Numbered from the stretch's first letter, positions 1 to 12,333 are shown. The stretch is DNA of 64,000 nt from Plotosus lineatus (GCA_024760905.1 CM045745.1:20428782-20492781), one strand, 5' to 3'. Notes: generated by a model not told the origin, from the letters alone. Program-made: numbers and translations.

Positions 1-710
1 AACAGCTCTCAAGGGATATTTTTTCAAAAATATTTTTTAAAGAAAATGTAGACATTAACCTATAGTGACCTACTGAAATCTGACCGAGATGTTTTGCCTT
101 CCAGTGTACATCTTTTAAACATCTATAAGCTCATTCGGAGGTGTGCTGGGAGTGATGTTAATTTTGTATGAGTCGTAAACGGCTAAGACTCCAAATGTAA
201 ATCAGAGGATTAATAATTTATGTGGACATTGGTACAACACAATTTTTGAGCAAAATGGGCATGAGCTGTGGTTTGTGAAAGCAGTTTCTAATTTTATATT
301 ATTATAAATTTATTTATTTACTACTACTAATAATAATAATAAGAAGAAGAAGAAGAAGAAGAAGAAGAACATTATTATTAACTATTGGTTGCGCATTATT
401 TGCAAATGATTCATATTTGTCCTTAAGGCTTGATCACAGCAAGTATCCTCAAAACTTGAGGAGTTTCCTGAGAAGTTTAGGATTACTATTTTCTGCAGTT
501 CCGCAATCTTGGTCTCAATTCTGATTTCTACGAGGTTTTTTTTTTGTTTTTGTTTTTTTTAAGAAGATCTTTATGGTTGTTTCAAGAGCACCAATAAGTA
601 TAACCTGCACATTTATATTCTACGGCTTTTTAAGTTTGATGACCAGGGGTTGGTATTTGTCCAACTTTTTAAATTTCTTTTTTCAATGGAGCTGTTGTAT
701 GGGGTAGTGA

Positions 711-760
<50 letters not shown>

Positions 761-839
761 CAGTAGCAGTAGTAGTAGCAGCATTATTTTATATCTATTA
801 GATAATTGTAATTTTATGTAATTGTAATACAGTCGGCCC
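1..839. other. AT-rich non-coding DNA with simple repeats
   Basis: No gene or known element was recognised. The stretch holds an AAG tract (about 342-367), an ATT tract (about 713-760) and short T-runs. Confidence 0.5.
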
Positions 840-1141
840 CTACTTACGAAATTAGTCCGTTCCAGCGCCTTTTTCGTAACACGGAAGTTTCATAAGTAGA
901 GGCACAGTTTACATGTAAAACGCCTGATTTGTTCCAAGGCTCCCAAGACTACCCCATAAACCCTTTAAAAATGATAAAAGTACACCATTTTGTAATGAAA
1001 TGTTTTTAAAGCAAAAAAAAATATTTATCAAACCATTTAAACATTTTATTAACATATTAAACTCTTTTATTGACATTTATTAATTAAACCATAATTAAAC
1101 ATTTTTATTAACGCACATACACACACAACACTGTCTCTCTA

Positions 1142-1204
<63 letters not shown>

Positions 1205-2233
1205 ACACATCTCTGACATTTGTGTATTGTGGCGTGCTTCGCTGAATGCGGGCTCCACCCACATGCAGGACGCTGGAGCATTTTATGATGGGGAATTTAA
1301 AGAGCATTCCCTGCTTGACAGATTGGAGGTCCAAACTCAACTTTAACTTGATTCCTTGAGGGATCGGAGGTCCAGATGAGCCATGTTTTGCTCACATTCG
1401 GCTAAGCGCGCCACATTTATTAAACATTTACTGAATTAAACAACTTAAAAAAAGACAATACGGCACTGTGCTCTCTCGAAAGAGAGTTAAGCCTCCTTTC
1501 ATCTCTGACTGACTCTGTAGGCAGTCTCTCTCTCTCTCTCTCACACATACATACACACACACATACACCCACAGACAGTCTCTATGGTGTGTTTTGCTGA
1601 ATGTGGGCTCCGCCCACACGCAACGTGCAGCTGATGGAACAATTATATTTAAATGTTTAAATGGATGGGACGTTGTATTTAAAGCAGAATTACAGTACCT
1701 GTTTGAAAGATCAGAGGTCCTAATTTAATATTAACTTGCTTCCTTGCGAGATCGGAGGTCTTGTCTCATGGAGCACTCTGCTCATGCTTCAATATCGTGC
1801 CGAAATAATCGCCTCCATCACAGTATATCCGCTTTAAGGTCTCGTTCTAGTTCAATATCATATCGATTGTAGAGGGGTTTCGGTGACAACGAAATAGAAC
1901 GCTGCAATGATCTCAAAACAAGCAGTAGTCCTGTTCAACTCTCCTTCACACGTGTGACAAACAAGCTTTATGGATGCAGTACTATAGAGATTCAGCTCTT
2001 TCCTGGCCAATGGGAGGCCAGCGAGGTGGGATGTTGGGAGACAGCCAATGAGAGAGCAACTCGTGCATCGTGTGAAATTTTGATTGGCACGTTTGAATTT
2101 TGAATGGCACGTTTGGTGCTTTTCGTAAGAGGAGGTTGTTTTCGTATACAGGGGAAGAAAACTTAGGAAAATGTTTTACGTAACGAAACCGGAGTTTTCG
2201 TACCCAGGGGTTTTGTAAGTAGGGGGCTGACTG
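840..2233. mobile_element. Tigger-like non-autonomous DNA transposon
   Basis: The left end is CAGTCGGCCCCTACTTACGA and the right end, reverse-complemented, is CAGTCAGCCCCCTACTTACA. TA dinucleotides flank it at 838-839 and 2234-2235. Ends of this style (CAGT..., cut at TA) are typical of Tc1/mariner-Tigger elements. No transposase is visible. The interior carries CT and CA microsatellites (about 1135-1202 and 1527-1562). It also carries a duplicated internal block: the ctgaatg-gggctc-gccca-type motif near 1240 recurs near 1597, and a ggatcggaggtc-type motif near 1360 recurs near 1750. Confidence 0.75.
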
Positions 2234-2469
2234 TATCTATTATTATTTTTATATTATTATTGTTGTTGTTGTTGTTATTATTAGTATTATTACCATCATT
2301 TGACTCTGACTCTATTTGGGCTGTGGGAAGAAAAACCAGAGTACGCAGAGAGCAACCCTAGCCAACCCAATGCCTCAAGTGTCATGATGCATGATGACCC
2401 CTAGGTATATGCTTGTACTAGTAGTAATATGGTATTATTTTGTTATATATATATAGTGTGTGTTTGTGT

Positions 2470-2531
<62 letters not shown>

Positions 2532-2807
2532 AATTCCAGTGTATAAAAATCAAAATATCAAAATAAAAATAATAAAATGAAATTAGATCAAACTTATCAT
2601 TGAAGTATATTCTTTAAAATTCTTTAGAAATGATTAAATAAATATTAGCACAGTAAAATAGGTGAAGGTGAGGTGCCACTGAATAAACAAAAGGTTGGGG
2701 GGGACTATTCCAACTCAGTGACATTTACCAAGTCTGAGGAAACCAGTTGTTTTAGTCCACACTACACAGGAATGTCAGCACAAAAAAAGGCTAATTAATT
2801 TTATATA
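2234..2807. repeat. Non-coding stretch with a TA microsatellite
   Basis: A TA repeat of about 60 nt occupies 2467-2528, and an ATT/GTT-rich patch lies at 2238-2292. Nothing else was recognised. Confidence 0.6.
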
Positions 2808-2884
2808 CAGGGATCTCTTACTTTCCATGGTTGATTGGGACCGAGATCCCCCCCCCCCCCCTGCGACCACCGACAAAGTAGGAT

Positions 2885-2925
<41 letters not shown>

Positions 2926-3321
2926 CAACTGATGTATATGGACATGTATATGTGTGTATAATATCACTCAATACATATTCAATGCTATAAATGCTTATAA
3001 TAACAATTAAACATTCAAAAATTATGCATAAGAGAAATAAAATATAAATACACACACATACAGATGCACAAGCAGATGCCTGTGCATGCACTCAGATGCG
3101 CACCTCACAAAAATGTAACTAGTTTTGATGGGGAGTTTTGGGTTGTTTTTTGTTTTGTTTGTTCAGGGTTTTTTTTTCTTTTTGCATTCTTGGCCTTGTG
3201 TTTGCGGCATTATCCGTAACGTTTTCCCCTATTTGTCCTAAATTTCCTTATTTTTTAATTTGATGAATATAAAAAAAAAAAAATGCGATTCACTGAAGCA
3301 CGAAGTAGCGAGGGATCCCTG
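2808..3321 (+). mobile_element. MITE-G copy 1 (Tigger-like MITE)
   Basis: The element starts CAGGGATCTCTTACTTTCC and ends in AGTAGCGAGGGATCCCTG, with TA on both sides. It is about 514 bp. Seven copies of this family share the ends and an interior with the phrases gggaccgagatcccc near the left end and ttggccttg near the right end. It encodes no protein. A CA tract (2887-2923) lies inside. Its SINE target site near 2940-2960 is empty, in contrast to the copies at 5099 and 49451. Confidence 0.8.
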
Positions 3322-3884
3322 TATTTCAGTATTTTTTAAATCAGGACAGATGCAGGTGAGCTTCTGGTACTGGCACATGCAGAGTCTAGCAGCAGTATAA
3401 TGGTGACTCTTTAAACCTCTTTTTTTCAGTTTTGATAATATTCTCTGTGACCCTAGTAGGATTAAGCGGATCAGCAAATGATTGAGTCACAGATGAAAGA
3501 TAGTGGAACAATCAAATCACCCTGTTTCTGTGTACTGTATATATTAATGTGCAATATTAAGAGTTGAAGGTTTGGCTCTCATGTGACTATGATATGATGT
3601 TGCTGTTTCAGTACCTTGGACAGCACTTAAGTATGCCCATCTATATACAGTAATGAGAATTCTTTACAGCAATCTGAACAGAACGCTGATATTAACCTTA
3701 GTAACCACTCCCAAATTTCAGTCCCTGTTATGCCTATTGTTGATTTTATCCCTAAAATTTGAGCTTCATATCATGTTCTTATGCAGCAATATCTTCTCCT
3801 TTCTTATAGGACAGCTATCATTTCCCCCTGTTATTCATGTAATTTTTTTCCCAATTATGTTTTCCCCTCTGTGACATATGAAAC
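3322..3884. other. Unassigned non-coding DNA
   Basis: No gene, RNA gene or known repeat was recognised. Open frames here are short and have no recognisable motif. Confidence 0.4.
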
Positions 3885-4085
3885 TAGTCAAATGCATCTT
3901 TTGAAATTGCTACTTGAGCTGAGTCACGGGATAGTATAGCACACCAAAGGAAAGCACGATCAGTCCTCTTCTACATGCATGAGCTCACAGACAGCAATTG
4001 GCTAATGTCACTGTGAGAGAAGGGGAAGAATCATTGCCACTGTTGGGATTCAAACCCATGTTCTTTCAAAAACCTCCCTTTATTC
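3885..4085 (-). repeat. SINE-C fragment, minus strand
   Basis: Reverse-complemented, this reads like part of the repeat at 43560-43940. Both share a ttcgaatcc/tttgaatccc B-box-like site, then gccaat, then gtgagctcat, then an agctcaa/agttcaa block in the same order. The family is probably tRNA-derived. The ends of this copy are approximate. Confidence 0.5.
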
Positions 4086-4794
4086 AATCAGATATTTCTA
4101 TCTATTTGCCTTCCACCCTCGTATAAAAACATGCACCAATCATCCAGACCACAACCATGTGTGTATTACACGGACAGATTTAATACAGGTGTGTCGAGTG
4201 TGTAGAATGGTGGACTGTGTGTTTTTTTTTTTTGTTGTTGTTGTTGTTTTTTTTCCTCAATATTGACGTCAGTCATCAAACTCTCACTCCTCCCATTAGC
4301 TTCACTTTAGTCTGCATAAGTGATGGCTGGCTTCAGTGTTGATTTAACAGTCGGCTATAGAGAACAGGTTAAGTGCTTCAGGATGAAAGGCACATGAGCC
4401 TTGATCACATGTCTTCAGTTTCTGCCTCATCAGCTCTTTTCATCTGTGTCATCATGCACCTTTTCCTGTCTTCCTTTCTTTTTGCTTCTTTTATAGCTGC
4501 CTCACTTTTGGAGCCACCTCCCCATGTTGATTTTGACAGCTACTTGTTTCATGCTCCATGTGTGTTCGTGTCTGATGTAACCGGGCAGTGTGGACAAAGA
4601 GGTTGTGTTAAAATTAAAGCAGTCTCCAGATATGTGAGAGAGAGAGAGAAAGAGAGAATTTTGTTTGAACTTTGCAGCAATATTTCATTTAAAAGGGATT
4701 TACTTTTGACCTTCTTTTGACAAGTCCAGAAGCACTGCATACATTTGAATTAAAACATTTAAAGTCAAAATGTGTTTTATGGTTAAATGATTAG
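4086..4794. other. Unassigned non-coding DNA
   Basis: There is a T/G-rich tract at 4221-4255 and a GA tract near 4637-4656. A 115-codon open frame (4373-4720, +) has a hydrophobic stretch but no family resemblance, start context or splice partner, so it is not called a gene. Confidence 0.4.
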
Positions 4795-5098
4795 AGTTAG
4801 CATGTCTGTCTTACAGCATGAAGTCAGTCATATGTTCAATTTCCTGCCTCAACAAGAGCATTTATGTATGAAGTTTGCATGTACTCTCCATGCTTGTATG
4901 GATTCCCTCCTGTGTATTCCTCCCAAACTCCAAAGACATCCACTGGCTCTTCCAAGTTGCGTTTGTGTGTGTGTGTGTGGGGGGGGGGGTGTTGGTTGCT
5001 GTACAGAGTGTACCCCATATCTTCCTGGAGTGAGCTGAGAGAGTCTGCAGCCTCCTGCAAGCCTAGTCAGATAAAGCAGTTTGGAAAATTAATGAATA
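4795..5098 (+). repeat. SINE-M copy (mermaid/DANA-like)
   Basis: This is a diverged copy of a tRNA-derived fish SINE. It keeps the order gttagcatg, ttcaatttcctg (B-box remnant), agtttgcatgt, ttcctccca...ccaaagacat, a GT tract, then a gctgaga tail. The internal GT tract ends in a run of G (4979-4989). Confidence 0.6.
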
Positions 5099-5211
5099 TA
5101 GGGATCCCTCACTTTCCGCAGTTAATGGGGGTAGAGACCCCCTCCGCAACCACCGATTACCACGAAATAGGATCGATGCCCCTGACTGACGTATACGTAC
5201 ATGTATATGTG

Positions 5212-5549
5212 CATCTTCTTCTTTTCCGTTTGGCTGTTCCTTTTTTTCTCCGGGATCGCCACAGCGAATCCATGCACGTTTGATTTGGCATAGTTTTTTA
5301 CCTCGGATGCCCTTCCTGACACAACCCTTTATCAAGGGGCAGAACCATGTTGACAGCTATGCAGCTACTCTTTACGAAAGTCAGCAATGGTTCTTTTACA
5401 TGAACCTCTCACCATAGACACTGAGAGACATGGCCCGCCTTTGATAACCCAGTTGGCTGCGCTGTGACAACCTTGTGGAGAGTGGGACTCGAACCCCCAT
5501 CCTTAGTATCAGCGATCCAGCGCCCTATACCACTAGACCACCACTGCCC
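5212..5549 (-). repeat. SINE-A, RTE-tail type, inserted in MITE-G
   Basis: The tRNA-like head is at the high-coordinate end, with a TGGTGGTCTAGTGGTATAG A-box region. The B box in this copy is mutated to ggttcgagtcc-like. The tail ends in the gccgaaaggaaaagaag-type sequence of the RTE LINE. A 13-bp TSD flanks it with one mismatch: acatgtatatgtg at 5199-5211 and acatttatatgtg at 5550-5562. Confidence 0.85.
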
Positions 5550-5649
5550 ACATTTATATGTGTGTATATAGTACCAATAAATACATATTCAATGTTATAA
5601 ATGCTTATAATAACAAACATTTAAAAATAATACATAAGATGTAAATAAA

Positions 5650-6002
5650 TAAGGAGCAGTGGTGGTCTAGTGGTATAGGGCGCTGAATCGCTGATCCAAA
5701 GGTTGGGGGTTCGAGTCCCACTCTCCACAAGGTTGTCAATGCCCCCCCTCCAGTGCAGCTAACTGGGTTGTCAAAGGCGGGCCATGTCTGTCACTGTCTA
5801 TGGTGAGAGGCATGTAAAAGAACCATTGCTGACTTTCGTAAAGAGTAGCTGCAAATTCGTCAGCGTGTTTCTGTCCCTTGCTAAAAAGGGTTGTGACAGG
5901 AAGGGCATCCGACGTAAAAACCTCTGCCAAATCAAACGTGCAAATCAGATGATTCACTGTGGCGACTCCCGAGTAAAAGGGAAAAAAGCCGAAAGGAAGA
6001 CG
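5650..6002 (+). repeat. SINE-A, RTE-tail type, second insertion in MITE-G
   Basis: The head has the A box tggtctagtgg and the B box ggttcgagtcc, followed by the family body and the RTE-like tail ending ccgaaaggaagacg. An 18-bp perfect TSD, acataagatgtaaataaa, lies at 5632-5649 and 6003-6020. The perfect duplication and near-intact head suggest a fairly recent insertion. Confidence 0.9.
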
Positions 6003-6281
6003 ACATAAGATGTAAATAAAATATAAATACACACACAGTTGCACACCTCGCATGAAAATGGAAGTAGTTTTGTTTGGTTGGTTTGTTTTTGTTTGTGTGG
6101 AGGGTTTTTTTGTTTGTTTTTTGTTTTTTTGCATAATTGGCCTTGTTTTGTCACATTTTCCTTTACTTTTTCCCTATTTTCCCTTAATTCCCATGTTTGT
6201 TTTAATTTTTCTATATTTTTGAAGAACCCACAATGCACTGAAGCCACAGAAACTGAAGCACAAAGTAGCGAGGGATCACTG

Positions 6282-7074
6282 TAAATGGTTTAAATCTTAT
6301 GTCAGCGCTTATGATCCTTTTTTTTAATCTTGAAAGGCATTTGAAAACTCTGCAATTATTGTCATCATTCGCCATCTGTTTAATGGTGTTGTTGGAATGT
6401 GTTTAATGTGTCTACATTTTACTTTTAACTGAAGTAAGGAATTGAATCCTGTTTAGCTGAAGTGTTGGTGTTTTGTTTCCAGTGAAAGCTATTATAAAGC
6501 ACTGATCCAATACAACTCCACTTATTTATGAAGCCCATAGGCGAGACTCATGAATGATTATAATACCCCAAAACTAAAGAGGTAATAAAATTAACACTTA
6601 TAACCCTGATATAAGGCACTATGTTTAACCTGTATGCCCTGAATGTGCAAAATATGAATTTGTCACATAATGTTTAAGAAGATAAAAATACAGCAAAATT
6701 CTCACACGGTTGACAAATAATATAGAATTCATCATTTATTGGTTCATTTTCTGAACCAGTTAATCCTACTTTGGGTGAGGGCAGAGTGCCTCCTGGACTG
6801 CTCACCAGGCCATCACAGGGCAGAACCACGCTGACAGCAGAGCTGCATGGGGCGCAGCAGTGAGAACTTGGTGATAGTGAGGCTTGAACCCCCAACCTTG
6901 GGATCAGTAAGCCGGCACCCTACCATCGGGCCATCACTGCCCTTAATATAGAATTATAGAGGAAAAAATACCATAATTATAAGTGAGTGCTCTTCTCACT
7001 TCTGTCTTTTATATAAAGAAAAACGTTTCACAACAATGCTAATGACTTTGTCCATACATTGGTCATAAATTTTC
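6282..7074. other. Unassigned non-coding DNA around a SINE fragment
   Basis: Apart from the SINE-A remnant at 6745-6945, nothing coding or repetitive was recognised. Confidence 0.4.
6745..6945 (-). repeat. SINE-A remnant with internal deletion
   Basis: Reverse-complemented, the head reads cagtgatggcccgatggtag with a ggttcaagcc B box. It is joined directly to a mermaid-type tail around gatggcctggtgagcagtcc. The central body of the family is missing. Confidence 0.65.
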
Positions 7075-7818
7075 CAGTATGGTGGCACCTCACCTTACAA
7101 AGAGTCCCAACAAATGAAAAATCCAGGTTACAAAACACATTTACCTAAAATTTCCATCTCTGGATACGAAACAAATTCACATTACGAAACGCACCATCTC
7201 AAAAATTCAAACAACGCGCGAGTTGCTCTCCCGTTGGCTATCTCCCAATATCCCACCCTGCTGGCCTCCCATTGGCTAGGAGGGAGCTGTATCTCCATAA
7301 TACCCATGATTCTTTTCGTGTGCCTTCAACCCATTGTTCGTCACAGAGTTCTAACACGCGTAAAGGATAGAGTTACTGTTGTTTTGTGAGTTTTTCGAGT
7401 GTGTTCATTGCAACTTTATTTTTTGGCTCAGGCCTCTAACCTTGCGTAAACATTTGTAAGATTATAACTCTACTAAGAAGACATGGTCAACACACACACA
7501 CACACATACACGCACGTGCGCGATTCCCAGTGAAAGTGATTCCCGGTGCGAGTGAAAAGAAGAAGTGGGCTCATGGCATGCGGTTGAGTGATATTACGAA
7601 GGAATATGGCCAAACCCATCTACCATTGGTACGATATTGGAGCAGAAGGAAGCCTTAAAAGGTATACTTTTATAATTTTTAAATGGTTTAGGGGTTAGTA
7701 TTGGGGGCCTTGGAATGAATCAGGCCTTTTATATGTAAAATGTGGCTCAACTTATGAAAAAATCAGGTTACGAAACCACTTCTGGAATGGATTAATTTTG
7801 TAAGGTGAGGTACCACTG
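7075..7818 (+). mobile_element. Tigger-like element with a relict HTH
   Basis: The ends are inverted: the left reads tggcacctcaccttac, and the right reads gtaaggtgaggtaccactg. The right flank is TA. Around 7555-7665 a frame reads KKWAHGMRLSDITKEYG, which resembles the CENP-B/pogo helix-turn-helix of Tigger transposases. It runs on to a degenerate KP-stop. It is a deletion derivative that kept only the start of the transposase. Confidence 0.65.
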
Positions 7819-9399
7819 TATTTATTTCGTAATAAATGGTTTATTCTTAGCAGTGGCAGGCTATGCATTTGGTACCTGGGCCTTCAGTGGGACTTAATGA
7901 ACTTAAACCACTTCTTAATAATACCAGTGTAATGTTGCAATTGTACACATCGCCAATAATATACAAAAACACAATATAACAAGACATTGCATTGCAGAGA
8001 GAGGGACATTTCAGGCATTTCTGCAAGTAACTGTGAGCATTACGAACACTTTCACAGGAGTTTCCCAGTGGAAGTTCCCGGAAAAACTTGCACTCAGCCA
8101 AAAGTAAAAAGGGCAAACCTTACCTTCTCAGCCCCTCCTTATGATGTCTAGCTTTTCTGTAAAAAATCCACCTTGAAAATAGATTTTTTTTGAAGAATGC
8201 CTGATACCAAGTTAATTTTTCCTCATTTGTCAGCCATTGCGTGCATAAAAAATTCTGACTTCAATGCATTGTGTGCAGATCACTACAGACTATTCAGCTA
8301 GTTTTGCTCGGACTAATCTGAATTCTGATTGGTTAAAGAAACAGCTTCACTGCTAATATCGTTTAAGGCACATCAGCCAGCACTGCTGATTCTGAAGTCC
8401 TTGAGCAGATTAGATCGACATGTGAGCACATAGAAGCTGAAATCTGATTGGACAAAAAAAAATCTAGCATCCACATACACACTGGAAGCAGTGCAGCCAA
8501 TAGGCACCTTACAAAATGAAGAGAATAGATTTTTGGCAAAAACTGAATACAATTTAATAGAACAAATTCTAGAATTTAAGTTGTCAATATAAGGCAGTGC
8601 TTCTGATAGTGTTTAGGCCAGCAGAGAAGGCTTTCCTGGCCCTGACAGCCCATCACTGTATCTTAGCTTAAGGCAAATATATTTTAAACAAAGTGTTGTC
8701 AAAGATGCTAATGCTGTTTTCTAGTTATGTTTATTGACATGTATCTGTTCAGTTCAGGCAGTGAGAGAACACACTGAGTGGGAGACAGGCTGCTTTTCAT
8801 GGGCTGGCTAATTGATTTCCAAACAAAAGAAACTTTCGATGTGTGTGTTAATGTCTGATGTCAGTCTTGTGTCAGTACCAAGGACTGCTTCTTTGTTTAC
8901 AGAAATGCTGAGTACATCTTCTTGTTGTTCAAGTTCCAGTTTACACTCCATCTTGTGTATAATTAAGATTTTAGTGGTGCCCCTTAGCACAGCGAGGAGT
9001 AAGATTTCTATTTGCTGTCCTGCATCCGCCCAGCCATCTCTGTCAACTGTACCTGGAACTTGGTGTAATAACACACTGGATTTTTTTTTTTTTTTTTTGA
9101 TGACTCAAAGAACATATCTGACCTACTCCAGCACATTACTGATTTAAGTTGCAAAGCATTGCTTTGAGTAAGAGGCAACATAAGTTGAAAATGGTGTACC
9201 TGGAAGAAAAAGCAATCATCGCCAAAAATACATCCTTTAAAACATAATCCTCAAATGACTTAATTCAGATATTCATGAACACAATGTATCCGTGATAATG
9301 TACTTGTTTCAGAAACGGTCTCATGTCCGAATTGTTGTAAAACATTAGAAATAGCCACTAATATTGTTGTTTTAAATCCACTTTCGTGATTGTTCAGGG
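7819..9399. other. Unassigned non-coding DNA
   Basis: An 89-codon frame at 7847-8116 (-) and frames at 8808-9147 have no recognised family. The composition changes around 8150-8660 and may hide an old repeat that I cannot name. A T-run lies at 9080-9098. Confidence 0.35.
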
Positions 9400-10115
9400 T
9401 GTTTCCTTATTATCCATCTTTGATATCAGAATACTTTATCTCCTACATCGATGTCCTGTGGCAATAAGGGACCAGCGAAGTAGCAGGTGCGAAGCTGTAG
9501 TCATAATCCTGAACACAGGCAACCAAGGGCATTGGATTGCTGTCTACTGTAACGAAACAGCAATGGAGTTCGGCAGCCTCCTGGGTGTCTGATCACTGTG
9601 CTCACCACCGTAGCCTGAGGAAGGGATTCGAAAAGGTGCCCTGAAAATAGTCTGTTTCTTCTCAGCCTGGTCTGCTTGCCATTGCAGGTAGGGATCCCCA
9701 TCACGTGGCCGAAACGTCAAAAAGAAAACTTCAGTGACACCGCTCATTATTGGCAAGTGAAATGTGCAAATGCTCACTGGACAGCTCTAAAGCAGACAAA
9801 CCTGAGAGATGGACAGAACTTGTTGCAAGAGAACTCGGCAGGTATAACATCCACATTTGCAGCTCTGAGCAAAACCAGGCTTGCAAATGAAGGTCAGCTG
9901 ACAGAAGCCAAGGCAGGATACACGTTCTTCCTTAGGGGTCTCAGCAGTGAGGAATGTGCTGAAGCTGGAGTGGGCTTTGCCATCAGATCTAATATTTTAA
10001 ACAAGTTAACCAGCCTACCGAAAGGTTTGAACTATCATCTCATACCCCTGTGGCTTCCTCTGAAAGAAACGTGCCACGTGACCATCATTAGTCATGCCGT
10101 AGACCAAACAACCAA
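9400..10115 (+). pseudogene. LINE relict: 5' region and start of APE endonuclease
   Basis: The frame at 9676-10167 contains AALSKTRLANEGQLTEAKAG, then SSEECAEAGVGFAIRS and LTSLPKGLN. This matches the N-terminal endonuclease of a widespread non-LTR retrotransposon whose protein has an AALSETRL-type motif. The copy breaks off after VTIISHAVD and an A-rich stretch follows. The reverse transcriptase of what is probably the same family lies separately at 15852-16915. It is a dead fragment. Confidence 0.7.
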
Positions 10116-10279
10116 AAACCAAAAAACAAACAAACAAAAAAAAAACAGGTTTAAAGCTCCAAAATGAATCAATTTATTTCCACAAAAAATAACTTGAACA
10201 AAACAAAAGGTAATAAAATCAAAATTATACGGCCCTTAAAAAGTTGACAAAATATGACTGACAGCCCACCTGAAGTGAG

Positions 10280-10745
10280 ACATATCTTGAATCATTTTAA
10301 CATCTACCATTGCATAAATATTGTTGATCGGGCCTGGAATCATGTCTCACACAGGTCAATGAACTCTTCGTGGAGGAAACTGTGGCATGAATGTGTTAGA
10401 GTTTGAAGGGTTTGGGGCTGTGGTGAGCACCAGCACAGCAGCTCATACCGAGGAGGAACAGCAGGAGGACAGTCAAATCGTCCAAGACATCGTCAGCACA
10501 GGCCAAAGTCTAGGACTGGAAATGGACGCTGATGATGTCGACAACCTGCTGGAGGAACATCACGCCGAACTCATGACAGAAGAACTCCTCCACCTTCAGG
10601 CAGAGCAGAAGATGATGTTGGAGGAGGAGATGTTTTCTGAAGAAGATGATGGAAGCAAGGATGCCCTGACTTCAATTATTAAGGACATGTGCTCAAAATG
10701 GAACGAACTTTCTAGCTTTGTTGAGCTGTATCACCCTGATAAGGC
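10280..10745 (+). pseudogene. Tigger transposase C-terminal relict
   Basis: A first frame reads NIYHCINIVDRAWNHVSH and SSWRKLWHECV, the conserved region before the acidic tail of Tigger/TIGD1-type transposases. A frameshift near 10395 moves into a second frame, 128 codons from 10387, with FEGFG, a long acidic/glutamine-rich segment, LLEEHHAELMTEELLHLQAE and [20 protein letters not shown]. It is then cut by the Tc1 remnant. The frameshift, the missing DDD domain and the abrupt ends make it a transposon fossil rather than a domesticated gene. Confidence 0.75.
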
Positions 10746-12265
10746 TAGCAGAGGGTTCAGATTGGGACTTTGACTAGGCCACTTGAAAACCCTCATTTTG
10801 TTCTTTTTTAGCCATTCAGAAGGGGACTTGCTGGTGTGTGTCGGATCATTGTCTTGCTGCAGAACCCATGTGCGCTTTAGCTTGAGGTCTCAAACTGATG
10901 GACACACATTCTTTGCCAGGATTTCTTGGTAGCGAGTAGAATTCATGGTTCCATCAATCATGACAATTCGCCCAGGTCTTGAAGCAGCAAAGCAAGCCCA
11001 GATCATCACACTTCCACCACCATGTTTCACTGGTGGCACAGTGTTTTTTTATCAAATGCAGTGTTCCTTTTGTGCCTCATGTAACAGGATACAGTTCTCC
11101 CAAAAAGTTCAACTCTAGTTTCATCAGTCAAGAGGACATTTTCCCTGAAGCTTTGGGAATGATCAAGATGATTCTTGGCAAAAGTGAGTGTGCCTTGATA
11201 TTCTTTTTTGTCAACGGTGGCTTTCGCCTCGGCACTCTTCAAAGGATGCCATTTTTGCCGTGTCTTTCTGATGGTGGCGTCATGAACATTGACATTAACT
11301 GAGGCAAATGAGGGTTGTAGTTGTTTAGAAGTGGCTTTTGGATCCTTTGTAACTTCTCCGGATAGTCTGCGCCATGCTCTTGGAGTAATTTTGGCAGGTC
11401 GGCCACTCCTAGGAAGGGTCACCACTGTGCCATGTCTTCTCTATTGATGGATAATGCCTCTGACAGTGGTCCACTGGGGTCCCAAAGAATTACCAACGAC
11501 TTTGTATCCTTTCCCAGACTGAGACATCTCTATAATCTTTGTTCATCATCATTTTCTGTACCTGCTTAATCCTAATTAGGGTCACAGGGAGGCTGGTGCC
11601 CATCCCAGCCAACTTTGGGCGAGGGCAGAGTACACCCTGGACAGCTCGCCAGGCCATCGCAGGGCGGAAACACGCCGACGGCTTTGCAACCCACTCTTGT
11701 CGAAAGTCAGCAATGGTTCTTTTACATGCCTCACACCATAGACAGTGGGAGACATGGCTGGCCTTTGATAACCCAGTTAGCTGCACTGGAGGGGACAGTG
11801 ACAACCTTGTGGAGAGTGGGACACGAACCCCCAACCTTTGGATCAGCGATCCAGCGCCCTATACCACTAGACCACCACTTCCCTGTCTATATATAATATT
11901 TGTTGGTTGCTCAAATTGCAGCATGATGTGTGTTCAGTATGGCCTACCTCACCTTGTCAGACAGGTTTTATGTTGGGGATCTCCTGATTGGAAATGTCTG
12001 GTAGCAATCAGGCCTCAGTGCGACCATGAAATTAAACTTGGTTTTCCCCAATAATAGGATTAATAACAATTACCTTTTAACGGGGGGAGGGGTGGGGGGA
12101 ATTACTTTTTCAGCAGTTCATGTAGGTTTGGATAGGATTTTTTCTCTTGAGAAATAAAATCACAACAGGAAAACTGCATTTTTTGAATACTTTGTGTTAA
12201 GTTGTGTGACAGAGGTGCAAAAAAGTAAAAGAAGTCAGTAAGGGACAAAAACATTTGCACAGCAC

Positions 12266-12267
<2 letters not shown>
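10746..12267 (-). mobile_element. Tc1-like transposon, 3'-truncated, split by a SINE
   Basis: The transposase reads on the minus strand. It starts near MSQSGKGYKVVGNS (about 11525), with VTLPRSGRPAKITPRAWRRL at 11425 downward, then LTDETRVELFG, then stops. The catalytic region near SPDLNP (about 10755) is degraded. The 5' untranslated region and outer end lie beyond the SINE (11892-12267), ending cactg with TA at 12268-12269. The opposite end is missing where it meets the Tigger relict. Several stops make it inactive. Confidence 0.8.
11544..11891 (-). repeat. SINE-A, mermaid-tail type, inserted in Tc1
   Basis: The tail side, ctgcttaatcctaattaggg, and the head side, with ggttcgtgtcc and accactagaccaccact, are both present. 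A 13-bp TSD with one mismatch flanks it: tataatctttgtt at 11531-11543 and tataatatttgtt at 11892-11904. It therefore inserted into the 5' part of the Tc1 element. Confidence 0.88.
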
Positions 12268-12268
<1 letters not shown>

Positions 12269-12332
<64 letters not shown>

Positions 12333-12333
12333 A
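12269..12333. repeat. TG microsatellite
   Basis: About 65 nt of TG with one TTTG interruption. It starts at the terminal TA of the Tc1 element. Confidence 0.95.

Larger units (their letters stand above)
5099..6281 (+). mobile_element. MITE-G copy 2, split by two SINE-A insertions
   Basis: The left end, gggatccctcactttccgc, and the right end, caaagtagcgagggatcact, are MITE-G termini. Without the two SINE insertions (5212-5549 and 5650-6002) and one copy of each TSD, the element would be close to the length of the uninterrupted copies. This is a clear nested structure in which the MITE is older than both SINEs. Confidence 0.8.

Noticed and set aside
4373..4720. 115-codon open frame with a hydrophobic stretch
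   Set aside because: It has no family resemblance, and its C-terminal part comes from a GA repeat. It is probably chance.
10387..10773. 128-codon acidic open frame considered as a domesticated TIGD-like gene
   Set aside because: A frameshift separates it from the preceding conserved block, the catalytic domain is absent, and it is cut by a Tc1 element.
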